Assembly (NCBI GenBank): GCA_003131925.1
Contig: PKWC01000144.1
Coordinates: forward strand, 2,990-19,855
Origin: Alphaproteobacteria bacterium
GTDB lineage: Bacteria > Pseudomonadota > Alphaproteobacteria > Micropepsales > Micropepsaceae
Reading direction: 5' to 3'
DNA: 16,866 nucleotides
Every line of letters starts with the position of its first letter. Positions within the stretch are counted from its first letter, which is position 1. Made by a program: the position numbers and the translations under genes. Shown piece by piece: positions 7,042 through 13,918 of this stretch. The notes below the pieces were generated by a model. The model ran no database searches, was not told where the DNA came from, and worked only from the letters and a program-made list of their open reading frames with translations.

Positions 7042-8762
7042 CAATTCCCCGGTGTCGCGGGCGTTCGCAGCGATGACGTTACGCGATAGAGAATGACTCG
7101 CTCTTTGCGCCCGTTCGAATAGTCGAAACCGGAGACTTGACCCAGCTGCCGGTCTGCAGCATGGAATGACGAGAGCTCATGGAGAAATATCGGCTCAGCC
7201 CGTCCGTCGACCAGCGCCAGCCCGCCATGAGCGGCCACCACTCCGGCAGCGCCGTCAGCCGACTCGATGCGCGTGTCGCTTCCCAGCGCAAAGACAAGGC
7301 TTGGTTCCACATATCCGGCGACCACCGGGGGAGGATCGTCAGGGCGGCGGTTGTCCGCGACGAGCTTTGCCGCGCGCGGGCTAATCCACATATCATGGAG
7401 TTGCGGCGCCACCGCAAACGCCAGGAGCAGGTAAAATGCGACCGCGGAAGCGATGGCTGAAGTTGCCGCGGAGTCCACGCGCCGCCGAATCAGGAAAACG
7501 ATCGCAGCACATGACGCCACTAATGCAAGCACAGTGCCCGCAATCAGGGGCCAATTGATCGCGCCGCCGAAACGCAGCGGCAGAAACAGCGAAGCGGCGG
7601 CAAGCGTCAAGGCAGCCAGACCGAATTGCGCGCCGGCGGCATAGTGCAGCACCGGAGTTCGTCGCGTTTCCAATTCCCGGTTCGATCCGGCGCCCCAGAG
7701 CGCGCACAGAATCGCGAGTGCCGGATAAACCGGAAGGATGTAGTGAGGCAACTTTGTCGGCACGAGTTCGAACATCAGCCAGGCCGCGCCGCTCCAGGCG
7801 AGCAGATAGCGGTTGACCGGGTCGCCGCGGCGGACAATCGCGGAGCCGACAGCAGGTATCAAAAACACGGTGGCGGGCCAGAAGGTGAAGCTCGCAAGAA
7901 CCAGATAGTAACCGGGAGGCGCGCCGTGCGATTCCTCGCCGCCCAGAATCTTCGCCGCGAAATCGTGGCCGAGGGATTGCTGGTAGAACGCCCCATGGCT
8001 TGCAAGGCCGATCGCAATCGCCCAGGGCGCGACGATCGCCGCTGCGAGCACCAGGCCGGGCAACGGCCTTGTGCCACGCAACCAGCGCCAATCGCGGTCC
8101 CATAGCGAGAGCGCGAGCGCCGTTGCGGCCAGCACGGCGAGGATGATGGGACCTTTCAGCAGCACGCCGATGCCCAGGGCGGCCCATCCGGCGAGAATCG
8201 CCGCGAGACGTGGATTCCCATATCGCGCATCCCGCGCGGCGAGGTAGACCCGCATCATCATGGCCTGTGCCGCAACGATTGCGGAAAGCAGTGCGGCATC
8301 CGTTGTCGCGATGTCGCTCTCGGCGGTCAGAAGCAACGTCGATCCGAGCAGGGCCGCGGCCATAAGGGCGGTCTTTCGCGAAGCAAAGACGCGGGCGCAT
8401 TCATAGGTGAGGATCAGCGAGAGGATGCCGCCGAGCAGCGAGGGCACGCGATAGACGGAAATGCGGCTGCGCAATGCCGGGCCCGCGAGCGTCGCGGCGG
8501 CCGCCTGCAGCCAGTAGATTCCGATCGGCTTGTTGTAGCGCGTGCCGCCCGCAAAACGGATATCGATATAGTTTCCGGTTTCTGCCATCTGCCGCGACGC
8601 CTCCGCGAAGCGGCTTTCGTCGCGGTCGAGCGGTGGGAGCGTCGAAAGACCCGGGAGCCATGCGAACATCGCGAGCAGCAGGAGCGCCAGCACCGGTCTT
8701 CTGGCCGCGCGCTCCAGCCACGGCGCAGCTGAACCCGTCGCCTGCGCCGCCCCCTCGGTCAT
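7041..8762 (-). CDS. ArnT-like GT39 membrane glycosyltransferase
   Basis: 573-aa integral membrane glycosyltransferase, closest in style to ArnT, which transfers a sugar from undecaprenyl phosphate to lipid A. The signature at the first periplasmic loop, LDRDESRFAEASRQMAETGN (residues 45-64, acidic pair D48-E49), matches the ArnT DETRYAEISREM block. It is followed by RYNKPIGIYWLQ (75-86), equivalent to ArnT RYFEKPIAGYW. About a dozen hydrophobic helices run to about residue 490, then a short periplasmic domain. ATG at 8762 was chosen because GGAGG (8772-8768) lies 5 nt upstream. The longer open frame to 8927 adds an Arg-rich stretch without family character that crosses the divergent intergenic region. 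The downstream GT39 gene overlaps its stop. The sugar may be GalA, Ara4N, mannose or another hexose; sequence alone does not decide. Confidence 0.9.
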   Translation of the reverse strand: MTEGAAQATGSAAPWLERAARRPVLALLLLAMFAWLPGLSTLPPLDRDESRFAEASRQMAETGNYIDIRFAGGTRYNKPIGIYWLQAAAATLAGPALRSRISVYRVPSLLGGILSLILTYECARVFASRKTALMAAALLGSTLLLTAESDIATTDAALLSAIVAAQAMMMRVYLAARDARYGNPRLAAILAGWAALGIGVLLKGPIILAVLAATALALSLWDRDWRWLRGTRPLPGLVLAAAIVAPWAIAIGLASHGAFYQQSLGHDFAAKILGGEESHGAPPGYYLVLASFTFWPATVFLIPAVGSAIVRRGDPVNRYLLAWSGAAWLMFELVPTKLPHYILPVYPALAILCALWGAGSNRELETRRTPVLHYAAGAQFGLAALTLAAASLFLPLRFGGAINWPLIAGTVLALVASCAAIVFLIRRRVDSAATSAIASAVAFYLLLAFAVAPQLHDMWISPRAAKLVADNRRPDDPPPVVAGYVEPSLVFALGSDTRIESADGAAGVVAAHGGLALVDGRAEPIFLHELSSFHAADRQLGQVSGFDYSNGRKERVILYRVTSSLRTPATPGN

Positions 8763-8963
8763 GTGAGCCTCCGACTCCCGCGTGTTCGTCGCCACGGCCT
8801 CGCGGACGCACGCTCCGGTCCAGGCCTGTTTCCGCGCGCTTTGCACCTGTATAAGCCCCGCGGCCGGGCAACGGCGCCGGGGTCCGTCCAGTCTGCAGAA
8901 ACGGGCTCTGCACCGCGCGATTCGCATTCTATTGTACGGCGGGAGCGAACGGAACCTTCAGCG

Positions 8964-9692
8964 ATGGCGGTCGCATTATCGGTGGTCGTGCCGGTCAAGG
9001 ATGAAGCAGAGAATGTGGGACCGCTCGCGCGGGAAATTGCCGACGCTGTCCGCCATGACGCTTCGGTCGAGATCATCTTCGTCGATGACGGCTCCGAAGA
9101 CGACACGGCCGCGCGGCTCAAGCATCTTCAAATCGACATCCCTTCGCTGCGCATTGTCCAGCACAGCCGCAATGCCGGGCAGAGCCGAGCGCTGCGCAGC
9201 GGCGTGCGCGCGGCGCATGGGATCCTCGTCGTTACACTCGACGGAGACGGCCAGAACGATCCCGCCGACATCGCCAGGGTGCTGGCGCCGTTTCACGCCG
9301 AGGCAGATTCCACGCGGATCGGCATGGTGTCGGGCGTGCGCGTGAAACGGAAGGACCCGCTTGTGAAGCGACTCGTCTCCCGGCTCGCCAACCGATTCCG
9401 CATCCGGATGCTGCGCGACGGCGCCACCGATGTCGGCTGCGGACTCAAAGCGTTTCGGCGGGACGCCTTCCTCGCCCTTCCCTATTTCGATCACATGCAT
9501 CGCTATCTCGCCGCGCTCATGCAGCGCGAGGGCTACGAGGTGCGCTTCGTGGATGTTGGGCATCGCCCTCGCCTGCACGGCCGTTCGAAATATGGCGTGT
9601 GGGACAGGCTGGTCGTAAGTATCGCGGACATTCTCGGCGTGCTCTGGCTGCAGAAGCGCTTTCGCGGCGCGGTCGAGACGAGGGAGTTGTGA
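8964..9692 (+). CDS. GT2 polyprenyl-phosphate glycosyltransferase (DPM1/ArnC/RgtE-like)
   Basis: 242-aa GT-A fold glycosyltransferase predicted to transfer a sugar from a nucleotide donor to a polyprenyl phosphate at the cytoplasmic face. Motifs are VVVPVKDEAENV (residues 7-18), FVDDGSEDDT (39-48), the DxD element LDGDGQNDPADI (92-103, D93 and D95), and HRPRLHGRSKYGVWDRL near residue 210. It lacks the paired C-terminal membrane helices of ArnC, so it resembles DPM1-type or RgtE-type short enzymes. ATG at 8964 is preferred, since the conserved fold begins immediately; the open frame back to 8763 is low-complexity Arg-rich sequence in the divergent promoter region. The stop overlaps the next start (TGATG at 9690-9694), so the LAB_N protein is co-translated. 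Together with the divergent GT39 genes it forms a donor-plus-transferase set. Confidence 0.9.
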   Translation: MAVALSVVVPVKDEAENVGPLAREIADAVRHDASVEIIFVDDGSEDDTAARLKHLQIDIPSLRIVQHSRNAGQSRALRSGVRAAHGILVVTLDGDGQNDPADIARVLAPFHAEADSTRIGMVSGVRVKRKDPLVKRLVSRLANRFRIRMLRDGATDVGCGLKAFRRDAFLALPYFDHMHRYLAALMQREGYEVRFVDVGHRPRLHGRSKYGVWDRLVVSIADILGVLWLQKRFRGAVETREL

Positions 9693-10033
9693 TGCAGTTT
9701 CACGCCTTGCTGACCCCCGAACGGATCTGGCTGGCGATCGGCTTCGCCGGGCAGGCGTTGTTTGCCTCCCGCTTCATCATCCAATGGTTCAAGAGCGAGA
9801 TGGAGGGGCGGAGCGTCATTCCCCTCGCCTTCTGGTATTTCAGCCTGGGGGGCGGAATCGTGTTGCTCGCCTATGCCATTTACAAGAAGGATCCTGTTTT
9901 CATCATCGGCCAGGCGAGCGGCCTCCTCGTCTACAGCCGCAATCTCTATCTGATCTTTCGCGAGCGTAGCCTGCTGCGCGAAGCGGCAACGCACCCTTCC
10001 CCCGGTTTAACCGGGGGACCGAGCTCAGGGTGA
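9692..10033 (+). CDS. Small LAB_N-domain (lipid A biosynthesis N-terminal) membrane protein
   Basis: 113-aa membrane protein consisting of a free-standing LAB_N domain, the module also found at the N-terminus of some LpxB proteins. Conserved features are ASRFIIQWFKSE (residues 25-36), SVIPLAFWYFSLGGG (41-55), DPVFIIGQASGLLVYSRNLYL (67-87, with GQ and YxRN). Three hydrophobic helices are apparent. AGGGAG (9681-9686) is 5 nt before the ATG, which overlaps the stop of the GT2 gene. Single LAB_N proteins often travel with ArnC-like GT2 and ArnT-like enzymes and are thought, not proven, to help make or flip the lipid-linked sugar; I recall RgtF beside RgtE in rhizobia as a parallel. The last dozen residues (HPSPGLTGGPSSG) are encoded by a palindromic repeat and are probably not part of the conserved protein. 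Confidence 0.9.
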   Translation: MQFHALLTPERIWLAIGFAGQALFASRFIIQWFKSEMEGRSVIPLAFWYFSLGGGIVLLAYAIYKKDPVFIIGQASGLLVYSRNLYLIFRERSLLREAATHPSPGLTGGPSSG

Positions 10034-10160
10034 GGACGTAACTTAAAGCGCCTTCATGCTGAGCCTGTGCTTCGACAGGCTCAGCATGAGGACAAAATCC
10101 CCACCCTGAGCCAGTCGAAGGGTGAGTTGGTCGAAGGGTGAGTTGGTCGAAGCGTGAGTC
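9990..10160. repeat. Composite palindromic repeat with a three-copy tandem tail
   Basis: Nested inverted repeats are visible. CCCCCGGTTTAACCGGGGG (9999-10017) is a near-perfect palindrome. CATGCTGAGCCTGT (10055-10068) pairs perfectly with ACAGGCTCAGCATG (10075-10088) around a GCTTCG loop. CTCAGGGTGAGG (10024-10035) pairs with CCCCACCCTGAG (10099-10110) with one mismatch. CACCCTTC (9992-9999) is the inverse of GAAGGGTG (10117-10124). A 16-bp unit GTCGAAGGGTGAGTTG is then repeated in tandem at 10114-10129 and 10130-10145, with a diverged third copy at 10146-10160. Elements with AGGCTCAG/CTTCGAC words are common between genes in alphaproteobacteria. It covers the end of the LAB_N gene and may act as a terminator. 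Confidence 0.75.
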
Positions 10161-10178
10161 TGAAGAGGGGAATCTCAA

Positions 10179-10607
10179 ATGTTCCGTGTCTTTCCAGTGC
10201 TGCTGATCGTCGTCGTCATCTACAACCTCGTCGCGGTGGCCCATGGCCTCGCCGGCAACGATGCGATGCAGACGTTTCTTTCGCGCGAGCACCAGACCTT
10301 CCACATGTTTTCGGGGGATTCGTGGGATTTCAGCCTCGGCGATCTCGTGCTTACGCTTGGCTTCATCTGCCTGTTCATCGAAATCGTGAAAGCGACGCGA
10401 ACGTCGCGGCGCGCTCTCGTCAATCACGGACTCTCCATGCTCGTTTTCGTCATCACCCTGATCGAGTTCATCGTCGTGAAGGGCTTCTCGACCTCCGTCT
10501 TCTTTTTCATCTTGATCATGACGGCGTTCGACGTGGTGGCGGGCTACACGATTTCCGTCGTGTCGGCCGAGCACGATCTGGGCGTGGGCCGGGCGGGAAC
10601 GGACTGA
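10179..10607 (+). CDS. Small four-helix inner-membrane protein, function unknown
   Basis: 142-aa hydrophobic protein. Predicted membrane segments lie at about residues 4-23 (VFPVLLIVVVIYNLVAVAHG), 54-72, 84-101 and 104-128, with a polar stretch carrying several His and acidic residues between helices 1 and 2 (residues 26-52). The ATG at 10179 has AGAGGGG (10164-10170) eight bases upstream, a strong ribosome site, and codon choice matches the neighbours, so the gene is likely real. I do not recognise the family. The separation from the LAB_N gene by the repeat region suggests its own transcript. The tRNA-Ser gene follows 79 nt after its stop. No catalytic motif is visible, so no function is proposed. 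Confidence 0.8.
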   Translation: MFRVFPVLLIVVVIYNLVAVAHGLAGNDAMQTFLSREHQTFHMFSGDSWDFSLGDLVLTLGFICLFIEIVKATRTSRRALVNHGLSMLVFVITLIEFIVVKGFSTSVFFFILIMTAFDVVAGYTISVVSAEHDLGVGRAGTD

Positions 10608-10622
10608 ATTTCCGACGGAATC

Positions 10623-10650
10623 TTGCCCGAGCCGGACGGGCCGCTATAGT
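10623..10650 (+). promoter_or_regulatory. Candidate promoter of tRNA-Ser
   Basis: TTGCCC (10623-10628) and TATAGT (10645-10650) are spaced by 16 nt and lie about 37 bases before the mature tRNA 5' end. A short hairpin, CCGGGC (10663-10668) with GCCCGG (10674-10679), falls in the predicted 5' leader. Confidence 0.55.
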
Positions 10651-10686
10651 CCCGGCCCTTTCCCGGGCGCGATGCCCGGATGTTGC

Positions 10687-10776
10687 GGACAGGTGGCCGA
10701 GCGGTTGAAGGCGCACGCCTGGAAAGTGTGTAGACGGTGACGAATCGTCTCGAGGGTTCGAATCCCTCCCTGTCCG
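10687..10776 (+). tRNA. tRNA-Ser, anticodon GGA
   Basis: This is a class II tRNA of 90 bases with a long variable arm. The acceptor stem GGACAGG (10687-10693) pairs with CCTGTCC (10769-10775), G10776 is the discriminator, and CCA is encoded at 10777-10779. The D-arm starts GCCGAGCGG. The anticodon stem CACGC/GTGTG encloses loop CTGGAAA with anticodon GGA at 10721-10723. The variable arm is TAGACGGTGACGAATCGTCT and the T-arm is GAGGG-TTCGAAT-CCCTC. It reads UCC and UCU codons. All stems pair, so it should be functional. Confidence 0.97.
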
Positions 10777-10779
10777 CCA

Positions 10780-10922
10780 TATGAAGTTATAAGTTATTGA
10801 TTTTATGAGTTATTTTTCAACGCTTTGACTTTAGCCTTAAGAGACACCCATACAGCTCACGACGCTTCAATTGCCAGGGCGTGTTTCCCGCACGCTGCAA
10901 ACCCTGCGCTGCGCGTGGCGCG
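10780..10922. other. AT-rich gap downstream of tRNA-Ser
   Basis: The first 70 bases after the tRNA (about 10780-10850) are strikingly AT-rich for this window, with repeated AGTTAT words and a T-run, and may include the tRNA transcription end. No integrase, no partial tRNA copy and no gene with a ribosome site is seen. The PP2C gene ends at 10923 on the other strand. Confidence 0.45.
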
Positions 10923-11744
10923 TCAGCGGTGGCGCGGGACCGAAATCACCACCGCAGTAACGTTGTCGCTCGCCTGCTTCGCGAGTGCGGCGTCGATGAG
11001 TGCATCGGCGATCAGGCTTGGCGAGAGATCGAAGGCGGCGGCGATCTCCGTGTCCGAAAGCGTTGCCGAGAGGCCGTCGCTGCACAGCAGATAAAAATCT
11101 CCCGGCTCGACACGAGCGGTGAGGCTTTCGATTTCGAGGGTGTCGCAATCGGCGCCGACAGCGCGTGTGATGACGTTCCGCTGCGGATGGCGCCCGGCTT
11201 CGCTCGCCGTCAGCCTGCCCGTGTCCATCAGCTCCTGCACCAGCGAATGATCGCGCGTGAGCAGAGCGACTTGCCCGTCGCGATGACGATAGGCGCGGGA
11301 ATCTCCCACCCAATGACAGCTCAGCCTTTCCCCGCGCAGAACCAAAACGACCGCCGTGCTGACGATCATGGAATGGTTGTGCTGTTCGCGCGCGCAGCGG
11401 CGCAGAAACAGGTGAGCCTTCTTCAGCGCGCGCGCAGATTCGCGCACGATTGTTTCGTCGGAAAGTCCCGGCGGCAGCCTCTCGAACTCGTCGACAATGA
11501 CCTGTGACGCCCGGCCGCCGCCCTCATGCCCGCCGGCGCCGTCGGCCACGAGCCATAGCCCCAGGGTGTCCCGGGCGAGATAGCGATCCTGGTTAACGTG
11601 CCGCACCGACCCTGTGTGGCTGACGCTCCACGAACGTACAGAGCCGACATTATCTGGTGCGGAGTGCCGGTCGCGTGTTGCGCAATCCATGCTTTCGCCG
11701 AGGGTCATCGCTCCGAACGGCACGGCAACGAGGCGGCCCCTCAT
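10923..11744 (-). CDS. PP2C-family Ser/Thr protein phosphatase
   Basis: 273-aa metal-dependent phosphatase that removes phosphate from Ser/Thr of proteins in the cytoplasm. Motifs are SHTGSVRHVNQDRY (residues 42-55), LVADGAGGHEGG (65-76, D68), HWVGDSRAYR (144-153, D148), LLTRDHSLVQEL (161-172), CSDGLSATLSDTEI (221-234, D223) and ASDNVTAVVI (258-267, D260). These supply the usual metal-binding aspartates, so activity is expected. The conserved domain begins near residue 38; ATG at 11744, 11708 or 11690 could all serve as start, and none has a strong ribosome site. It lies divergent to the EAL-FHA gene and near a Ser/Thr kinase, as in Stp1/PppA-type signalling pairs. Type VI secretion loci carry similar phosphatases, but no other T6SS component is present. 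The partner kinase is probably the one at the right edge, by inference. Confidence 0.93.
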   Translation of the reverse strand: MRGRLVAVPFGAMTLGESMDCATRDRHSAPDNVGSVRSWSVSHTGSVRHVNQDRYLARDTLGLWLVADGAGGHEGGGRASQVIVDEFERLPPGLSDETIVRESARALKKAHLFLRRCAREQHNHSMIVSTAVVLVLRGERLSCHWVGDSRAYRHRDGQVALLTRDHSLVQELMDTGRLTASEAGRHPQRNVITRAVGADCDTLEIESLTARVEPGDFYLLCSDGLSATLSDTEIAAAFDLSPSLIADALIDAALAKQASDNVTAVVISVPRHR

Positions 11745-11796
11745 CGCGGTCGCGTTTCTTCTCGAGGTCGCACGCGTTCCCTCGAGTTCCCTCAGC

Positions 11797-11825
11797 TAAA
11801 CAGACGGTAATTAACGGCGTGTCAA
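11797..11825 (-). promoter_or_regulatory. Candidate promoter of the PP2C gene
   Basis: On the minus strand a perfect TTGACA (11825-11820) is followed 17 nt later by TGTTTA (11802-11797), a poor -10 box. It lies about 50 nt upstream of the first possible PP2C start, in the 221-nt divergent gap. Confidence 0.4.
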
Positions 11826-11965
11826 CTCGCGCGTGAAAACATGTTCATGCTGGGTTCCGTGCGGAAACACCGCGGCTGGCGCTGTTTTCCGGCGCGGAAG
11901 GAGCGGCCCTGGGGTACTGCGAAACCGGTGCTCCGCGATAATGCGCAGGAGCTTGGTACGCAACG

Positions 11966-13918
11966 ATGCGTTCGCATAACGAGATCGCGACCGGCCATCG
12001 CAATTCGGCAATCTCCGCAGCAACAAGCCACATTGCGGAACCGCCGCAGGCTGCCGATGCGCCCACGCGGCCTGCCAGGAAACCGCCTGCCTTCGCGGTC
12101 GAACATCTCAGAGAGGCGATCGCGGGCGGCCATGTCGTTGCCGAGTACCAGCCGAAGGTCCCTTTCGACCCGACGCTCGATTCCTATGGCGTCGAGGTGT
12201 TGTGCAGGCTTCGCCATCCCGCCTTCGGACAGCTTTACCCGGACGTCTTCATTCAACTCGCCGAAAAGAACGGGCTGATCGCCGAACTAACCGATGCCGT
12301 CGTACGGCAGGCGTTTTCCGACTGGCGCAAATGGTACGAGCACGGGCTGACGATGCGGCTCGCGATCAACGTCTCGCCCGAGCTCCTGGATGGCAGCGCC
12401 TGGGCCGACCGCTTTCTCACATGCTGTGACGAATTCGGAATCGCCACGGAGTACATTACGCTGGAAATCACCGAATCGTCGTCCAAGGCGGCGAGCGAAT
12501 CCGCCGTCGACGTTCTCGCCAGGCTCAAGCTGAAAGGGATTACCCTTTCGATAGACGATTTCGGCACGGGATTCTCCTCGCTTGCGACGCTCTACCGGCT
12601 GCCGTTTGGCGAGCTGAAGATCGACAAGTGTTTCGTCATGGAGCTCGAGCGCGACCCGGCCGCGAGAGCGCTCATCGAATCCACCGTCGAAATGGCGCAG
12701 CGCCTGGGACTCAAGGTGACGGCCGAAGGTGTCGAAACCGATTCGACCTTCGCCCAGTTGCGGCTGATCGGCTGCGACGATGCACAGGGCTGGTTCATCA
12801 GCAAGTCGCTTCCTGCCGACGAGATTCCGTCCTTCTTCGCTGGGTGGAAGAAAACGCGCGGCACACCCGGAGACGGCAATCCTAGTTTTGCCTCGAAGCT
12901 CGCGGCCATTCAGAACCTGCTCGACGAAGCCGCGATGCCGGGCAACGCCAACGAGACTTTGATGCTGTCGGCGACGCAGTTCCTCGAGCCGGACGCCTCG
13001 ATTCTGGATATCGTCGCCGCGATCCCGCCGCTCGCATTGCAGGGGCGGTTGCTTCCCGCGCTCGCCGCCTGCCACAAGGCGGCCGGCATTCTCAAGACGC
13101 GCCACGTTTACGCCGCGATGAAAAAGCACATCCTCGAACTGCAGCGCCTTCTGGAATACCGCCTGCTCGCTAACGGGCCGCTTATCCTCTCGAACGGTTC
13201 GCAGACGGCGCATCTTCATCCGCGACGCTCTGCGCTGATCGGGCGGTCCGCCGACGAAAAGCCGGTCGATATCGTCATCAATTGCCGCTGGCTGTCCCGC
13301 GGCGAACGCAATTTGTACCTCTATTTCGATCGCGGCGACTGGCTGATCGAAGATCTGGGAAGCACGAACGGAGCGGCTGTCGCCGGTACGATGCTCGCGC
13401 CCGGCAATCCGGTGTCCATCTCGCGAGGTTCCACGACCGTGGAAATCGGCCGCTCGAAAACGGGCGAGGCTCCGCTTTCGCTTCGCCTCGAGCGATGCGG
13501 CGCCAACCACGAGACGATTACCGTCCGCGCGCTCGCGGGGACCGAATGCGATCCGCTCACCTGGCCAAGCAGGGAACAGGATCTGCAGTCGTTGTGGATC
13601 GTTTCGCGCGAGAATGTGAGCGTCGGCGCCGCGCCGTCATGCATTATCCGTACAGAGGATCGCGTCGCCACGATTCTCGCCGACATCCGGTTTCAGAACG
13701 GCTACTGGATCGCGCCCCGGCCGGGCGTTGCGCTGACTATCGACGGCGTGACGTTCGAAAGCCCCGTGCCGTTGCCGCCTGATACTACGGTGCAGGTAGG
13801 GAGCAGCACGTTTGTCGTTCAGAGCCCCTCGCGCCAGCCGGCGACAACCTGGAAGACGGACGGCTTAAGCGGCCAAGTCGCGGCGGGCCCGTTACGAGCG
13901 GTAGGACCCCGCGCGTGA
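11966..13918 (+). CDS. EAL domain (c-di-GMP phosphodiesterase) fused to FHA domain(s)
   Basis: 650-aa soluble protein with no signal peptide or membrane helix. Residues 42-295 form an EAL domain. E77-V-L-C-R81 replaces EALLR but keeps the essential Glu, Leu and Arg. Also present are N135 (INVS), E167 (LEITE), D197-D198 (IDDFGTGFSS), K218 (LKID), E254 (TAEGVET) and Q274-G275, so c-di-GMP hydrolysis to pGpG looks possible. There is no GGDEF domain. A helical linker (305-400) leads to an FHA domain (about 404-496) with IGR (R427), SR (444-445) and DLGSTNG (463-469); the His usual after the SR pair is absent. A second, degenerate FHA-like fold spans about 540-620. FHA domains bind phosphothreonine, fitting the nearby kinase and PP2C. 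ATG at 11966 is the first ATG after an in-frame stop at 11939; its ribosome site is weak. The stop overlaps the next start. Confidence 0.92.
   Translation: MRSHNEIATGHRNSAISAATSHIAEPPQAADAPTRPARKPPAFAVEHLREAIAGGHVVAEYQPKVPFDPTLDSYGVEVLCRLRHPAFGQLYPDVFIQLAEKNGLIAELTDAVVRQAFSDWRKWYEHGLTMRLAINVSPELLDGSAWADRFLTCCDEFGIATEYITLEITESSSKAASESAVDVLARLKLKGITLSIDDFGTGFSSLATLYRLPFGELKIDKCFVMELERDPAARALIESTVEMAQRLGLKVTAEGVETDSTFAQLRLIGCDDAQGWFISKSLPADEIPSFFAGWKKTRGTPGDGNPSFASKLAAIQNLLDEAAMPGNANETLMLSATQFLEPDASILDIVAAIPPLALQGRLLPALAACHKAAGILKTRHVYAAMKKHILELQRLLEYRLLANGPLILSNGSQTAHLHPRRSALIGRSADEKPVDIVINCRWLSRGERNLYLYFDRGDWLIEDLGSTNGAAVAGTMLAPGNPVSISRGSTTVEIGRSKTGEAPLSLRLERCGANHETITVRALAGTECDPLTWPSREQDLQSLWIVSRENVSVGAAPSCIIRTEDRVATILADIRFQNGYWIAPRPGVALTIDGVTFESPVPLPPDTTVQVGSSTFVVQSPSRQPATTWKTDGLSGQVAAGPLRAVGPRA

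Noticed and set aside
8763..8963. N-terminal extensions of the divergent GT2 and ArnT-like genes, which would overlap each other
   Set aside because: Both extensions are Arg-rich without family similarity; the ArnT-like gene has GGAGG before ATG 8762 and the GT2 fold begins at ATG 8964, leaving a normal divergent control region.
10114..10160. Three 16-bp direct repeats as a possible CRISPR array
   Set aside because: The units abut with no spacers and are too short; they are a simple tandem repeat.
12287..13510. 407-aa minus-strand open frame
   Set aside because: It is the antisense shadow of the EAL-FHA gene, whose catalytic motifs are clear.
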